Of a stretch of DNA of 64,000 bases, positions 37,619-46,325 are shown in pieces. Made by a program: the position numbers and the translations under genes. Source of the DNA: Acinetobacter guillouiae CIP 63.46 (GTDB lineage Bacteria; Pseudomonadota; Gammaproteobacteria; Pseudomonadales; Moraxellaceae); assembly GCF_000368145.1 (NCBI RefSeq), contig NZ_KB849283.1, forward strand, positions 612,324 through 676,323, written 5' to 3'. Positions within the stretch are counted from its first letter, which is position 1. Every line of letters starts with the position of its first letter. The notes below the pieces were generated by a model that did no database searches, was not told the origin of the DNA, and worked only from the letters and a program-made list of their open reading frames with translations.

Positions 37619-38524
37619 TTATCTACTCACATCATTTTTCATTTTTGTCTGATCGCTTTTTATTGGTGCAAGACCAAAAGTTTTTATAATCAAAGGATCA
37701 TTGGCGACATGATGCTCATGTTTTAATTTCCACAGTTTCAGCATACGGTAGAAGGGTGCAGTAGGATAAAGATGATGCATTAAATGATAATTTTGGTAGG
37801 TAAGTAATGGAGTAAGTAACCATTTAGCACCAGGGCGTACATTCGTTGCTCGATACTCATTTTCTTTCGCTGTGCTTTGAAATGGCTCATGTGGCAAGAA
37901 TACAAATGCACTCACAAATAAGAATGAACTAATCCTTGTTGGTAAAATCCATAACATAAGCGCTTCAAGACCATATCCAAAATAAATTAGAGCTGCTAAA
38001 ACGCCAATTATTGAAGCGAAATGAACCACTAAGTGAGGTAATAAACGTTTACGCATTGCCTGACTAGCGCGCAAAAAGAAATACTTGGAATAAAAGTAGT
38101 CAAAATTGCTCCAACGTAATGGAAAGAAAATATCCATCTTATGTCCAAAATAATCTGGATCATTTTCTTTTTCATTGGTACAGCGATGGTGCTGCATATG
38201 GATAAAACGTGCTAGATTGAATGGCGCGATAGGACCAAAGAAAATCATGCCTATATGGCCTGGAATTTCATTGATCCATTTTATTCGCGAAAATGCACCA
38301 TGAGATGCATCATGTATTGGGCTAAATAAAAAATAGATTGTAAATCCATTAATGATCATGCCAATCCATAGTGGAACCATCCCAAGGATTACACAGTAAT
38401 CGACAATTGCCAGAATGCTTAGACAGATGATAAACAAGAATAAAGTTGGTAAAGCAATCAAAGGGGCTTTAGTTAACTCGCGTAATGCGTGATCGGATGG
38501 AGTAGATTTATTGATCGTTCTCAT
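37619..38524 (-). CDS. Membrane fatty-acid-desaturase-superfamily hydroxylase/desaturase
   Basis: 301 residues from the ATG at 38524, seven bases after AAGGA; the frame is open to 38572 but that start has no ribosome site. Three histidine boxes occur: HDASHG, HMQHHRC and HLMHHLYP. Four or so membrane helices surround them, matching PF00487-type di-iron enzymes. The AlkB-specific boxes (for example NYxEHYG) are absent, so it is not a standard alkane hydroxylase. The abutting rubredoxin gene argues for a rubredoxin-dependent oxidation of a hydrophobic compound. The substrate is unknown. Confidence 0.85.
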   Translation of the reverse strand: MRTINKSTPSDHALRELTKAPLIALPTLFLFIICLSILAIVDYCVILGMVPLWIGMIINGFTIYFLFSPIHDASHGAFSRIKWINEIPGHIGMIFFGPIAPFNLARFIHMQHHRCTNEKENDPDYFGHKMDIFFPLRWSNFDYFYSKYFFLRASQAMRKRLLPHLVVHFASIIGVLAALIYFGYGLEALMLWILPTRISSFLFVSAFVFLPHEPFQSTAKENEYRATNVRPGAKWLLTPLLTYQNYHLMHHLYPTAPFYRMLKLWKLKHEHHVANDPLIIKTFGLAPIKSDQTKMKNDVSR

Positions 38525-38845
38525 TGTCATTTCCTTGGTTTTCACCCTGATGTAATTTGCTATCTTTATCAAGATGACAAAAAAATAGAAAAAATAAACC
38601 TGAGAAAAAGGTTGGTTTTTGCCTTTACGTTTTTCGATTCGCTATTTCTACTTGGCTTATGGCTAAAATATATGCCTGATCAAACTCTAAATTAGTTCTT
38701 TGTGATGAATAAATGAGAGCCACCTTTTGATAGCTTATTTTTGGTTGTTTTTTAATTCAGGTATTAAAAAATAATAAATTTTCTGAAACTCATATGAGTT
38801 TAGCTTCTGGCTTGAAAATAAGGCCATAAATAAAAGGATACTTTT
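38525..38845. promoter_or_regulatory. Divergent region between hydroxylase and DUF2147 genes, with motif copy 38691-38710
   Basis: A 321-base AT-rich region. It holds ATTAGTTCTTTGTGATGAAT at 38691-38710, 16/20 identical to the motif upstream of the OmpW-like gene and reading toward DUF2147. A 68-codon plus-strand open frame (38489-38695) overlaps the hydroxylase start and is not credible as a gene. Confidence 0.45.
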
Positions 38846-39283
38846 ATGAATAAAATTTTAATTTTAGCAGCAAGTGCTTTTCTAGCTTCAACTTCCTGGG
38901 CAAATGATTCGATTCAAAGCACAAAATGGAAGACCATCGATGATAAAACTGGCAAGCCCAAATTTCTTATAGAAATTAAAAAAGTAAAAGATAATACCTA
39001 TAATGGCAGTATCATAGATGTATTTGATGTAGAAAATAAATTGACCTGTAAAACTTGTAACGGTAGGTTAAGGGGAAAACGCCTACAGGGTACGACCGTA
39101 ATTAATAATTTAAAATTAGTAGAAAATGGAAAATTTAAAGATGGAAAAATTTTAGACCCAGATTCTGGTCGTACTTATAGTCTAGAAGGTGAGTTGGTTG
39201 AAAACGGAAAAAAACTGAAGCTTCGAGGTTATTTAGGAATTTCAGCACTGGGTAGAAGCCAAATTTGGTTAAGGGTTAATTAG
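38846..39283 (+). CDS. DUF2147-family secreted protein
   Basis: 145 residues with a clear signal peptide (MNKILILAASAFLASTSWA). The mature part has the DUF2147 layout: KWKTIDDKTGKPKFLIEI, a conserved Cys pair in CKTCNGR, and KDGKILDPDSGRTYS. This family is found beside fatty-acid and hydrocarbon genes but has no established function. It is convergent with the thiolase-like gene across a shared terminator. Confidence 0.88.
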   Translation: MNKILILAASAFLASTSWANDSIQSTKWKTIDDKTGKPKFLIEIKKVKDNTYNGSIIDVFDVENKLTCKTCNGRLRGKRLQGTTVINNLKLVENGKFKDGKILDPDSGRTYSLEGELVENGKKLKLRGYLGISALGRSQIWLRVN

Positions 39284-39312
39284 AGCCTGTAAATAAAAAT
39301 TCTTTTGCACTG

Positions 39313-39349
39313 ATTCTCGGTATTGCATATTTAGTTCAATACCTAGAAT
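39313..39349. terminator. Bidirectional terminator between DUF2147 and thiolase-like genes
   Basis: ATTCT-C-GGTATTG pairs with CAATACC-T-AGAAT (one mismatch) around an 11-base loop, followed by a T-run on the plus strand. Confidence 0.8.
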
Positions 39350-40524
39350 TAAACTTTTTCGATAATCGTAATCTGGATACAATCTTTTTTATCATATTGA
39401 ATTTGCATACCATATCTCGCCTGAGTGGTTATTAATGCATGGCATAGCGTCGTCATCATACGTGTACTTATAGATCCACATGACTCTCCAAGGGCTAATG
39501 TTCCACCATGAATATTTAATCTGTCTGGGTCAGCCCCTAGAACACTCAACCAAGCGAGAGGTAGGGGTGTAAAAACCTCATTCATTTCATAGAGATCAAT
39601 TTGATTAATGGTCAATCCTGTTTTTTCTAGTGCATTTTGTGTGGCAAAAAATATATTTGCATCAATGTCCTTGTGGTTGGACTGCAAGCTATTCATATAC
39701 AAAATTCGTGCGATTGGTGGCGTTTTCAATAATTTTAAACCTCGATCATTAGCAATGATTAATCCAGATGCACCATATGTATTGGAACTGATATGTTTAG
39801 ATGTCATCGGGAGATCAGGTAAAATAGTCGGAGATTTAGTAAAAATTGACCAAGAAATATATTCAATTATAGATTCATCCTGGATACGCATAGGGGATGC
39901 AGAGGAATTTTCAAAGTTGTGTAGCATTGGAATGATTTCAGCTTCGAATTTATTTGCTTGCCAGGCACTGAGTGCCTTAAAGTGGCTATTAAAACTATAA
40001 TAATCACGCAAATCTCGATTTAATCGATATTTTTTCAATAATTCCATAGCATAGCTTAATTGCTTCACTGAAAGCATATGAGCGTTTTGATTTAAAGCAG
40101 TATCCTTTAAAAAAAATCTAGATTTTTTTGCATCATTGGGCATCCACATCTGCTGATCACGGCTGAGATGATTTTCGACTCCTGAAGCAATAACAATATC
40201 GTGTGTTTCAGACATTACAATTTGCGCAGCATAGTGTAAGGTTTGCTGTGCAGTATTATGTTGATATTCAAGCCTATTTACCAGTTGTTGTGGGGATAGT
40301 ATCGAGTGTGCTAAAGCGTCATTTGTCATTTTTTTGATATTTGCATTTGGATGATTTACGAAACCGATTAAAACACGTTCAATAAATTCAGGATCACATT
40401 TAGTTTTTAGAATCAATGAATTAAAAACAAAAGATAATAATTCACTTGGATTAAATGACGAAATTATTCCATGACTTAAGCCGTTAACTGTACGCGTCGC
40501 AGCAATAATATAGGCTTGTCCCAT
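39349..40524 (-). CDS. Thiolase-like protein lacking the catalytic residues
   Basis: 391 residues from the ATG at 40524, six bases after AAGGA; an open extension to 40590 is unlikely. The thiolase fold is clear: MGQAYIIAATRT, DIVIASGVENHLSRD, EMNEVFTPLPLAWLSVLGADPDRLNIHGGTLALG is spread over residues ~95-370. But the region where thiolases have VNRxCASG reads VNRLEYQHNTAQQ, with no cysteine. ALGHPLG reads ALGESCG, losing the histidine, and the C-terminal Cys (CxGxG) is replaced by QYDKKDC. It is therefore probably not a standard thiolase; it may be inactive, structural, or a different C-C lyase. Confidence 0.8.
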   Translation of the reverse strand: MGQAYIIAATRTVNGLSHGIISSFNPSELLSFVFNSLILKTKCDPEFIERVLIGFVNHPNANIKKMTNDALAHSILSPQQLVNRLEYQHNTAQQTLHYAAQIVMSETHDIVIASGVENHLSRDQQMWMPNDAKKSRFFLKDTALNQNAHMLSVKQLSYAMELLKKYRLNRDLRDYYSFNSHFKALSAWQANKFEAEIIPMLHNFENSSASPMRIQDESIIEYISWSIFTKSPTILPDLPMTSKHISSNTYGASGLIIANDRGLKLLKTPPIARILYMNSLQSNHKDIDANIFFATQNALEKTGLTINQIDLYEMNEVFTPLPLAWLSVLGADPDRLNIHGGTLALGESCGSISTRMMTTLCHALITTQARYGMQIQYDKKDCIQITIIEKV

Positions 40525-40587
40525 CTGAATTCCTTGCTTGCCAAAGTGATCTAGATAGAAAAATTGTATAAATATTTTTTTTAAATA

Positions 40588-40607
40588 CATCGACCATATG
40601 GACTAAT
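40588..40607 (-). promoter_or_regulatory. Third copy of the shared cluster motif, upstream of the thiolase-like gene
   Basis: On the minus strand it reads ATTAGTCCATATGGTCGATG, 16/20 identical to the copy at 40689-40708. It lies 64 bases upstream of the thiolase-like ATG and points toward it. Confidence 0.5.
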
Positions 40608-40688
40608 TATAAGGATTAAGATGATCTCACATCGAATTAAATATCAAAAAACAATTACTTATGATTAATTAAAAAATTTTGATTTTAG

Positions 40689-40708
40689 ATTAGTCCTTTT
40701 TGACGATG
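40689..40708 (+). promoter_or_regulatory. Shared cluster motif upstream of the aldehyde dehydrogenase operon
   Basis: ATTAGTCCTTTTTGACGATG lies 98 bases upstream of the aldehyde dehydrogenase ATG. It matches the copy upstream of the OmpW-like gene at 18 of 20 positions. This is a candidate binding site for the MalT/AlkS-like regulators. Confidence 0.65.
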
Positions 40709-40805
40709 TACATTCTTTTTTAATCATCCATAGTAAAAAGTAAGGAAAATTAGCACTTTCATTGAGGTTTTATGTCGGGCGAATTTATTTGAAAGGAATA
40801 CGAGA

Positions 40806-42248
40806 ATGAATGCTGAAACTTTGCACTTTTCAGAGTCTGAAAAAAATGTTTCAAATGATGAATTATTACGTGTCTTTAATATACAACAGCCAACTGCTTT
40901 AAGATTACGTAATTCAACTGTTGGTCAAAGAATTGCTAAATTAAAAAAATTGCGTAAAAGCATAGAAAATAATAAAGCCCAAATTATTGCTGCTGGTGCT
41001 GCTGATTTTAATAAACCAGCCATGGAGTTAGAGATTACTGAAATTTTATCAGTCCTAATGGAGCTTGAGCATACTTGTAAACATTTAAAAACGTGGCTAA
41101 AACCCAAAAAAATTAAAACAACGATGATGATGTTGGGCACATCATCACAAGTACGTTACGAGCCTAGAGGTCGCTGTCTCATTATTTCTCCTTGGAACTA
41201 TCCATTGACATTGACCTTAGGGCCGCTTATTCCAGCAATTGCATCTGGAAATACTATCATTATTAAAACATCTGAATTGACACCAAATTTATCTAAAATT
41301 ATGGTGAAAATAATTCGTGAAACATTTGAGGAAAACGAAGTTGCTATTTTTGAAGGTGATGCTTCTGTTGCTACAAGTTTATTAACTTTACCTTTCGATC
41401 ATATTTTCTTTACTGGATCACCTGCTATTGGAAAAGTGGTGATGACCGCAGCGGCTAAAAATTTAACCAGTGTAACTTTGGAGCTTGGCGGTAAATCGCC
41501 CATCATTATCGATGAAACTGCTGATTTGGATATGGCAGTGAAAACGCTTGCTTGGGGTAAATTTTTGAATTGTGGTCAAACCTGTGTAGCACCAGATCAT
41601 TTATATATTGCTGAAAATATTAAAGATAAATTTATTTCCAAGTTCAATCAACATATTTCAAATATATATGGTGAAGGTGAAAATGTAAAAAATGCCCAGT
41701 TGGCACGTATTGTAAATGAACGTCACACAGCCCGTATTGCGCATTTGCTCGATGATGCAAAAGAAAAAGGTGCAGAAGTGCTCTATGGTGGGATTGTTAT
41801 ACTAGAAAAATGTTTTATTTCCCCTACATTACTTACAAATATTCCAGCTGATGCTGCAATCATGCAAGAAGAAATTTTTGGACCAATATTACCCATTATT
41901 GCGTTTAAAAATATTCAAGAAGTATTAGATCAAATTAATGCTGCTCCAAAGCCATTAGCATTGTACGTCTGGAGTAAAGATAAAGTGCGTATTGAGCATG
42001 TGATTCAGAATACGAGTGCTGGAGGAACCTGCATTAACCATACTATGGTGCATTTTCTTCAAAATAATTTGCCTTTTGGGGGCGTAAATAATTCTGGAAT
42101 TGGTAATTACCATGCTGAGTGGGGGATTAAAGCTTTTTCACATGAACGTGCAATTTTAAAAACGAACATGCTTTTGACTCACATATTCTACCCGCCATAT
42201 ACCAAAAAAACACGATGGGTTCTAGATTTCCTGTTTAAGGTTATATGA
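40806..42248 (+). CDS. Aldehyde dehydrogenase, class 3 / coniferyl-type
   Basis: 480 residues. NAD-binding and catalytic motifs are ISPWNYPLTLTLGPLIPAI, FTGSPAIGKVV, the base Glu in TLELGGKSP and the nucleophile in NCGQTCVAPDH. The short length and hydrophobic C-terminal tail (LLTHIFYPPYTKK) match membrane-associated fatty-aldehyde dehydrogenases. It likely oxidises the aldehyde made by the XylB-like dehydrogenase, whose gene begins 27 bases downstream. It heads the five-gene plus-strand operon through 46201. Confidence 0.92.
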   Translation: MNAETLHFSESEKNVSNDELLRVFNIQQPTALRLRNSTVGQRIAKLKKLRKSIENNKAQIIAAGAADFNKPAMELEITEILSVLMELEHTCKHLKTWLKPKKIKTTMMMLGTSSQVRYEPRGRCLIISPWNYPLTLTLGPLIPAIASGNTIIIKTSELTPNLSKIMVKIIRETFEENEVAIFEGDASVATSLLTLPFDHIFFTGSPAIGKVVMTAAAKNLTSVTLELGGKSPIIIDETADLDMAVKTLAWGKFLNCGQTCVAPDHLYIAENIKDKFISKFNQHISNIYGEGENVKNAQLARIVNERHTARIAHLLDDAKEKGAEVLYGGIVILEKCFISPTLLTNIPADAAIMQEEIFGPILPIIAFKNIQEVLDQINAAPKPLALYVWSKDKVRIEHVIQNTSAGGTCINHTMVHFLQNNLPFGGVNNSGIGNYHAEWGIKAFSHERAILKTNMLLTHIFYPPYTKKTRWVLDFLFKVI

Positions 42249-42275
42249 AAAAGATCATAGAAAAGGAATTTAATA

Positions 42276-43382
42276 ATGAAAATTATTGCTGCTGTTTCAT
42301 ACGGTCCAAGTCAGCCTTTTAGTATTCAACAACTGGATATTACTGGACCAAATGATGAAGAAGTATTGGTTAAAATTGTTGCTGCTGGAATTTGTCATAC
42401 AGATCTTGTTGCGCATGCAGGTGTTTTTCCTATTATTTCGCCAGCAGTACTTGGTCATGAAGGGGCAGGAGTTGTAGAGAAAATTGGTAAAAAAGTATCT
42501 AAAGTTAAAGTTGGTGATCATGTCGCAATGAGTTTTTCCTCATGCGGTGAATGTAATAGTTGTAAGAAAAATCAGCCAGCATATTGTTATTTCTTTACGT
42601 CTTTAAATTTTGCAGGCATCCGAAAAGATGGCCCAATCTTGCATGATTCCAAACAAAATCCTATCGGTTGCAGTTTTTTTGGACAATCGTCCTTTGCAAG
42701 TCATGCCGTAGCTCACCAACGTAATGTGGTTTCAGTACCTAAAAATATCCCATTAGAGTTAATTGGACCATTAGGTTGTGGTATACAAACTGGTTTTGGT
42801 GCAATTACCCGTTCTTTAGCATGTGAACTTGACTCGTCAGTATTGATTATTGGTGGGGGTACGGTTGGTTTAGCCGCAGTAATGGCTGCTGTAATTCAGA
42901 AATGTAAACATATTATTTTGATTGAACCTTATGAAGCTAGACGTCGCTTAGCGCTTGAGTTAGGTGCAACAGCAGTGATTAATCCGCACGAGCAAGACAT
43001 TGAAAGTGAAGTCCATAAGATACTACCAGATGGGGTTAATTATGCATTAGATACCTCAGGAGTAAACATTGTTATGGAGCATGTCTTTAATGTTCTGGCG
43101 CCCAAAGCCATTTATGGATTTGTAGGTGTACCGCAAAAGATTGAACAAAAATTACCTGGCACTGTTATGCAAATGGTACCGGCTGGGATCTGCTTTAAGG
43201 GAATTATTGAAGGGGATAGCGATCCAGATCGGTCTATTCCTGAATTAATTCGCTATTACGAAAAAGGGCAATTACCCATTGATAAATTGATCAGGACTTA
43301 CCCATTCGAGCAAATCAACGAGGCCATTGCTGCTAATCATCTTGGGGATTGTATCAAGCCTGTCTTATTAATCAGTCAGTAA
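42276..43382 (+). CDS. Zinc-dependent alcohol dehydrogenase, aryl-alcohol (XylB-like) type
   Basis: 368 residues. Catalytic zinc ligands are Cys in GICHTDLV, His in GHEGAG and Cys in LGCGIQTG; the structural zinc site is SCGECNSCKKNQPAYC. The NAD motif is LIIGGGTVGLAAVMAAV. The sequence favours benzyl/aryl-alcohol dehydrogenases over ethanol types. It would turn the alcohol produced by the membrane hydroxylase into an aldehyde. Confidence 0.9.
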   Translation: MKIIAAVSYGPSQPFSIQQLDITGPNDEEVLVKIVAAGICHTDLVAHAGVFPIISPAVLGHEGAGVVEKIGKKVSKVKVGDHVAMSFSSCGECNSCKKNQPAYCYFFTSLNFAGIRKDGPILHDSKQNPIGCSFFGQSSFASHAVAHQRNVVSVPKNIPLELIGPLGCGIQTGFGAITRSLACELDSSVLIIGGGTVGLAAVMAAVIQKCKHIILIEPYEARRRLALELGATAVINPHEQDIESEVHKILPDGVNYALDTSGVNIVMEHVFNVLAPKAIYGFVGVPQKIEQKLPGTVMQMVPAGICFKGIIEGDSDPDRSIPELIRYYEKGQLPIDKLIRTYPFEQINEAIAANHLGDCIKPVLLISQ

Positions 43383-43409
43383 GTTAAATATTAATAAAAG
43401 GATAAAAGT

Positions 43410-44960
43410 ATGAATGTTGAGAATACAATCCGCTATGCAGGAATATATGCTACAAAAACCCCCAATAAAGCAGCGATCATTATAGCTGAAACTCAACAAT
43501 CTTTAAGTTATAAGGATTTACATGAATATGCATTAAAATTTGTGAATATTTATGATTCATTCGGCTTGCTATATGGTGATCATGTTGCTTTTTTGACAGA
43601 AAATCGAATTGAGTGTCCCGCTTTACAATGTGGTGCTCACTATGCAGGTTTGTATTACACCTTTATTAATACTCGCTTAAAACTCCCTGAAGTGCTTTAT
43701 ATTGTCGAAGACTGTGATGCAAAAATCATTATTTTGAGTGCTCAATATTGTACTCAAGAATTGGTAGATGCGATTCAACAATTAGAAAAAAAACCAATCG
43801 TATTCGTTTTAGATGATTCAAATGTTTCTGGCATTATTAAACTTGATCCTCTTTTAAAAATGGCATCTATACAAGTAAATCGAACACTACTTGAAGGGAA
43901 TGAAATGTTATATTCGGCAGGGACGACTGGTCAGCCGAAGGGTATTAAACCTGAATTGACTAGATTGCCTGTAGGTACAACAGAAATTATTGCAAATCAG
44001 GTTGAAAAAGCTTTTGCCGTAACGGACCAGACGATCTATTTGTCACCAGCGCCATATTATCATGCAGCATCAGTTAAATGGTGCAGAGCGATATTAACTC
44101 TGGGTGGTACAGTGGTGCTAATGGAAAAATTTGAAGCTGAAAAAGCATTAGAAACGATAGAAAAATATAAAATTACCCATAGTCAGTGGGTACCAACAAT
44201 GTTTCATCGCATTCTGGATTTGCCACTCAGTATTCTTAATCAGTATGACTATTCAAGTTTGAAAGTTGTTATCCATGCAGCTGCACCATGTTCCATTCCA
44301 ACCAAGCAGAAAATGATTGAATGGTGGGGACCAATTATCTATGAGTATTATGGTAGTACTGAGCAAATTGGCATGACCATGTCAAATACTCAGGATTGGA
44401 TTGATCATCCTGGTACAGTGGGTCGGGCAATTTATGGAATTATCCATATTCTTGATGATGAAGGTGAAGAACTATCAACAGGAAAAATTGGAAATGTATA
44501 TTTTTCTGACTCTGCAAAATTTTCATATCATAAAGATCCTGCAAAAACTCTAGACGCTTATAACATTAAAGGTTGGGCATGTGTGGGAGATATCGGTTAT
44601 CTAGACGAAGATAAATTCTTATATTTGACTGATCGTAAAAGTAATATGATTATCTCTGCTGGAGTTAATATTTACCCTCAAGAAACTGAAAACATCTTGA
44701 TTCAACATAGTGAAGTCATGGATATTGCCGTGATTGGCATCCCACATCCATATTTTGGAGAATCTGTGCATGCGGTGGTTCAATTGTATAATCATCATCG
44801 TGCAAGCGATGACTTAATAAAAGAATTGGATAGTTTTTGCCGAAGCCATATTTCTTCCATCAAATGCCCACGCAGTTATGAATTTCGTCAGGATTTACCT
44901 CGCGAACCCAACGGAAAGTTGTTGAAGCGTTTATTACGTGATGAATATTATTTGAAATAA
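43410..44960 (+). CDS. AMP-binding acyl/aryl-CoA ligase
   Basis: 516 residues. The P-loop is LYSAGTTGQPKGIKPEL, motif A5 is YGSTEQIGM, and the ribose-binding region is WACVGDIGYLDED. The C-terminal catalytic lysine lies in REPNGKLLKRLL. It would activate the acid product of the aldehyde dehydrogenase as a CoA thioester. The close spacing in the operon supports this order. Confidence 0.9.
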   Translation: MNVENTIRYAGIYATKTPNKAAIIIAETQQSLSYKDLHEYALKFVNIYDSFGLLYGDHVAFLTENRIECPALQCGAHYAGLYYTFINTRLKLPEVLYIVEDCDAKIIILSAQYCTQELVDAIQQLEKKPIVFVLDDSNVSGIIKLDPLLKMASIQVNRTLLEGNEMLYSAGTTGQPKGIKPELTRLPVGTTEIIANQVEKAFAVTDQTIYLSPAPYYHAASVKWCRAILTLGGTVVLMEKFEAEKALETIEKYKITHSQWVPTMFHRILDLPLSILNQYDYSSLKVVIHAAAPCSIPTKQKMIEWWGPIIYEYYGSTEQIGMTMSNTQDWIDHPGTVGRAIYGIIHILDDEGEELSTGKIGNVYFSDSAKFSYHKDPAKTLDAYNIKGWACVGDIGYLDEDKFLYLTDRKSNMIISAGVNIYPQETENILIQHSEVMDIAVIGIPHPYFGESVHAVVQLYNHHRASDDLIKELDSFCRSHISSIKCPRSYEFRQDLPREPNGKLLKRLLRDEYYLK

Positions 44961-44986
44961 TTAAACGATGTGAAGGGGATTGCTAG

Positions 44987-46201
44987 ATGAGTCAGAAATG
45001 TATCATTATTGGGATGAGTCATGCAGGCATCCATCTTGCAACTTCATTAAGACAATATGGGTGGCAAGGTGAAATATTGATGATTGGCAATGAGGATATA
45101 TTGCCTTATCATCGCCCACCACTTTCAAAGGCATTCCTTAAAAAACAAACTAATATAGCTTTGATTCATCCTGAATCAGATTTTGAGAAATATCAGATTC
45201 AATTTCGATTATCTACATCGGTAGACTCTATTCAAATTCATAACAAAAGCATTGCATTGGATTCTGGTGAAGAAATAAATTATGACAAATTAGCTTTGTG
45301 TACGGGTGGGAGAGTTCGAAAACTAAATATTCGCGGTTCTACGTTAAAAGGCATACATTATCTGAGAGATATTCGTGATGCTCAAAAACTACGAGAGCAT
45401 CTTAAATATGTTAAAAAAGTCGTCATTATTGGTGCTGGATTTATCGGATTAGAAATTGCAGCAGTATTAATAGAACAAGGCATTAAAGTGACAGTTCTCG
45501 AAGTGAATTCAAGAATTTTGTCAAGAAATCTTGATGAAGTTATGTCGAATTACTTTATTCAACTTCATGCTGAGCATGGTGTTGAAATAAAAACGAATAT
45601 TGATATTCGGGAAATTAAAGGGAAGCACTATGTAGAAAGTGTGATATGCGATGATGGTTCTAAATTCAATGCAGATGCTGTCATCATCGGCATAGGTGTG
45701 ATACCCAATGTAGAATTAGCATTAACTGCAGATCTAGAAGTTGAAAATGGAATTGTCGTAGATAAATTTGCATGTACCTCCAACGTAGATATCGTCGCTG
45801 CTGGTGATTGTACTTTGTTTCCTAGCGACCATTTACAACGATCAGTTCGAATGGAGTGCTTAGCAAATGCAGCTGATCAAGCCAAAACGGCAGCAGCTAC
45901 ACTCAGTGGAAATTCAATCCCGCATAGTGCTTTACCATGGTTTTGGTCTGAACAATATGATAAACGTTTACAAATAGCTGGTGTAATAGATCACTATGAT
46001 CAAGTCATTATTAGGCAGGACTTCACAAATGGTGGATTTTCAAGATTATACTTTGAAGGTAATGTGCTAAAAATGGCAGTCTGTGTAAACTCAGCCAAAG
46101 ATTTTATTGCATCAAAGCAACTGATTGTACAAAAACCTGCTATAGATTTAAAACTAGTGCAAACGGAGGCTAATTTAAAACAATGTGTGCTTAAAAAATA
46201 A
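44987..46201 (+). CDS. FAD/NAD(P)-dependent rubredoxin (ferredoxin) reductase
   Basis: 404 residues of the BphA4/TodA-type reductase family. The FAD fold is CIIIGMSHAGIHLA, the NAD fold is VVIIGAGFIGLEIAA, and the second FAD motif is VDIVAAGDCTLFP. It begins 26 bases after the ligase stop, with GAAGGGG upstream. Because the window contains a rubredoxin and no ferredoxin, it probably reduces that rubredoxin for the membrane hydroxylase. Confidence 0.9.
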   Translation: MSQKCIIIGMSHAGIHLATSLRQYGWQGEILMIGNEDILPYHRPPLSKAFLKKQTNIALIHPESDFEKYQIQFRLSTSVDSIQIHNKSIALDSGEEINYDKLALCTGGRVRKLNIRGSTLKGIHYLRDIRDAQKLREHLKYVKKVVIIGAGFIGLEIAAVLIEQGIKVTVLEVNSRILSRNLDEVMSNYFIQLHAEHGVEIKTNIDIREIKGKHYVESVICDDGSKFNADAVIIGIGVIPNVELALTADLEVENGIVVDKFACTSNVDIVAAGDCTLFPSDHLQRSVRMECLANAADQAKTAAATLSGNSIPHSALPWFWSEQYDKRLQIAGVIDHYDQVIIRQDFTNGGFSRLYFEGNVLKMAVCVNSAKDFIASKQLIVQKPAIDLKLVQTEANLKQCVLKK

Positions 46202-46325
46202 TCATAATTTCATTGTAAATCAAAAAAAATATACCCTACAATAAAGATATCGGAAGAAATTATCATTATTAAAACAACGATAGAGAATTTTTAAATAATG
46301 ATAACTTATTTATGGAAGAAAGATA

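Noticed and set aside
37619-38524. Classification of the membrane enzyme as an AlkB alkane hydroxylase
   Set aside because: The AlkB-specific histidine boxes such as NYxEHYG are absent; only the general desaturase boxes are seen.
38489-38695. 68-codon plus-strand open frame over the hydroxylase start
   Set aside because: Antisense to the conserved start and leader of the hydroxylase; no domain or ribosome site.
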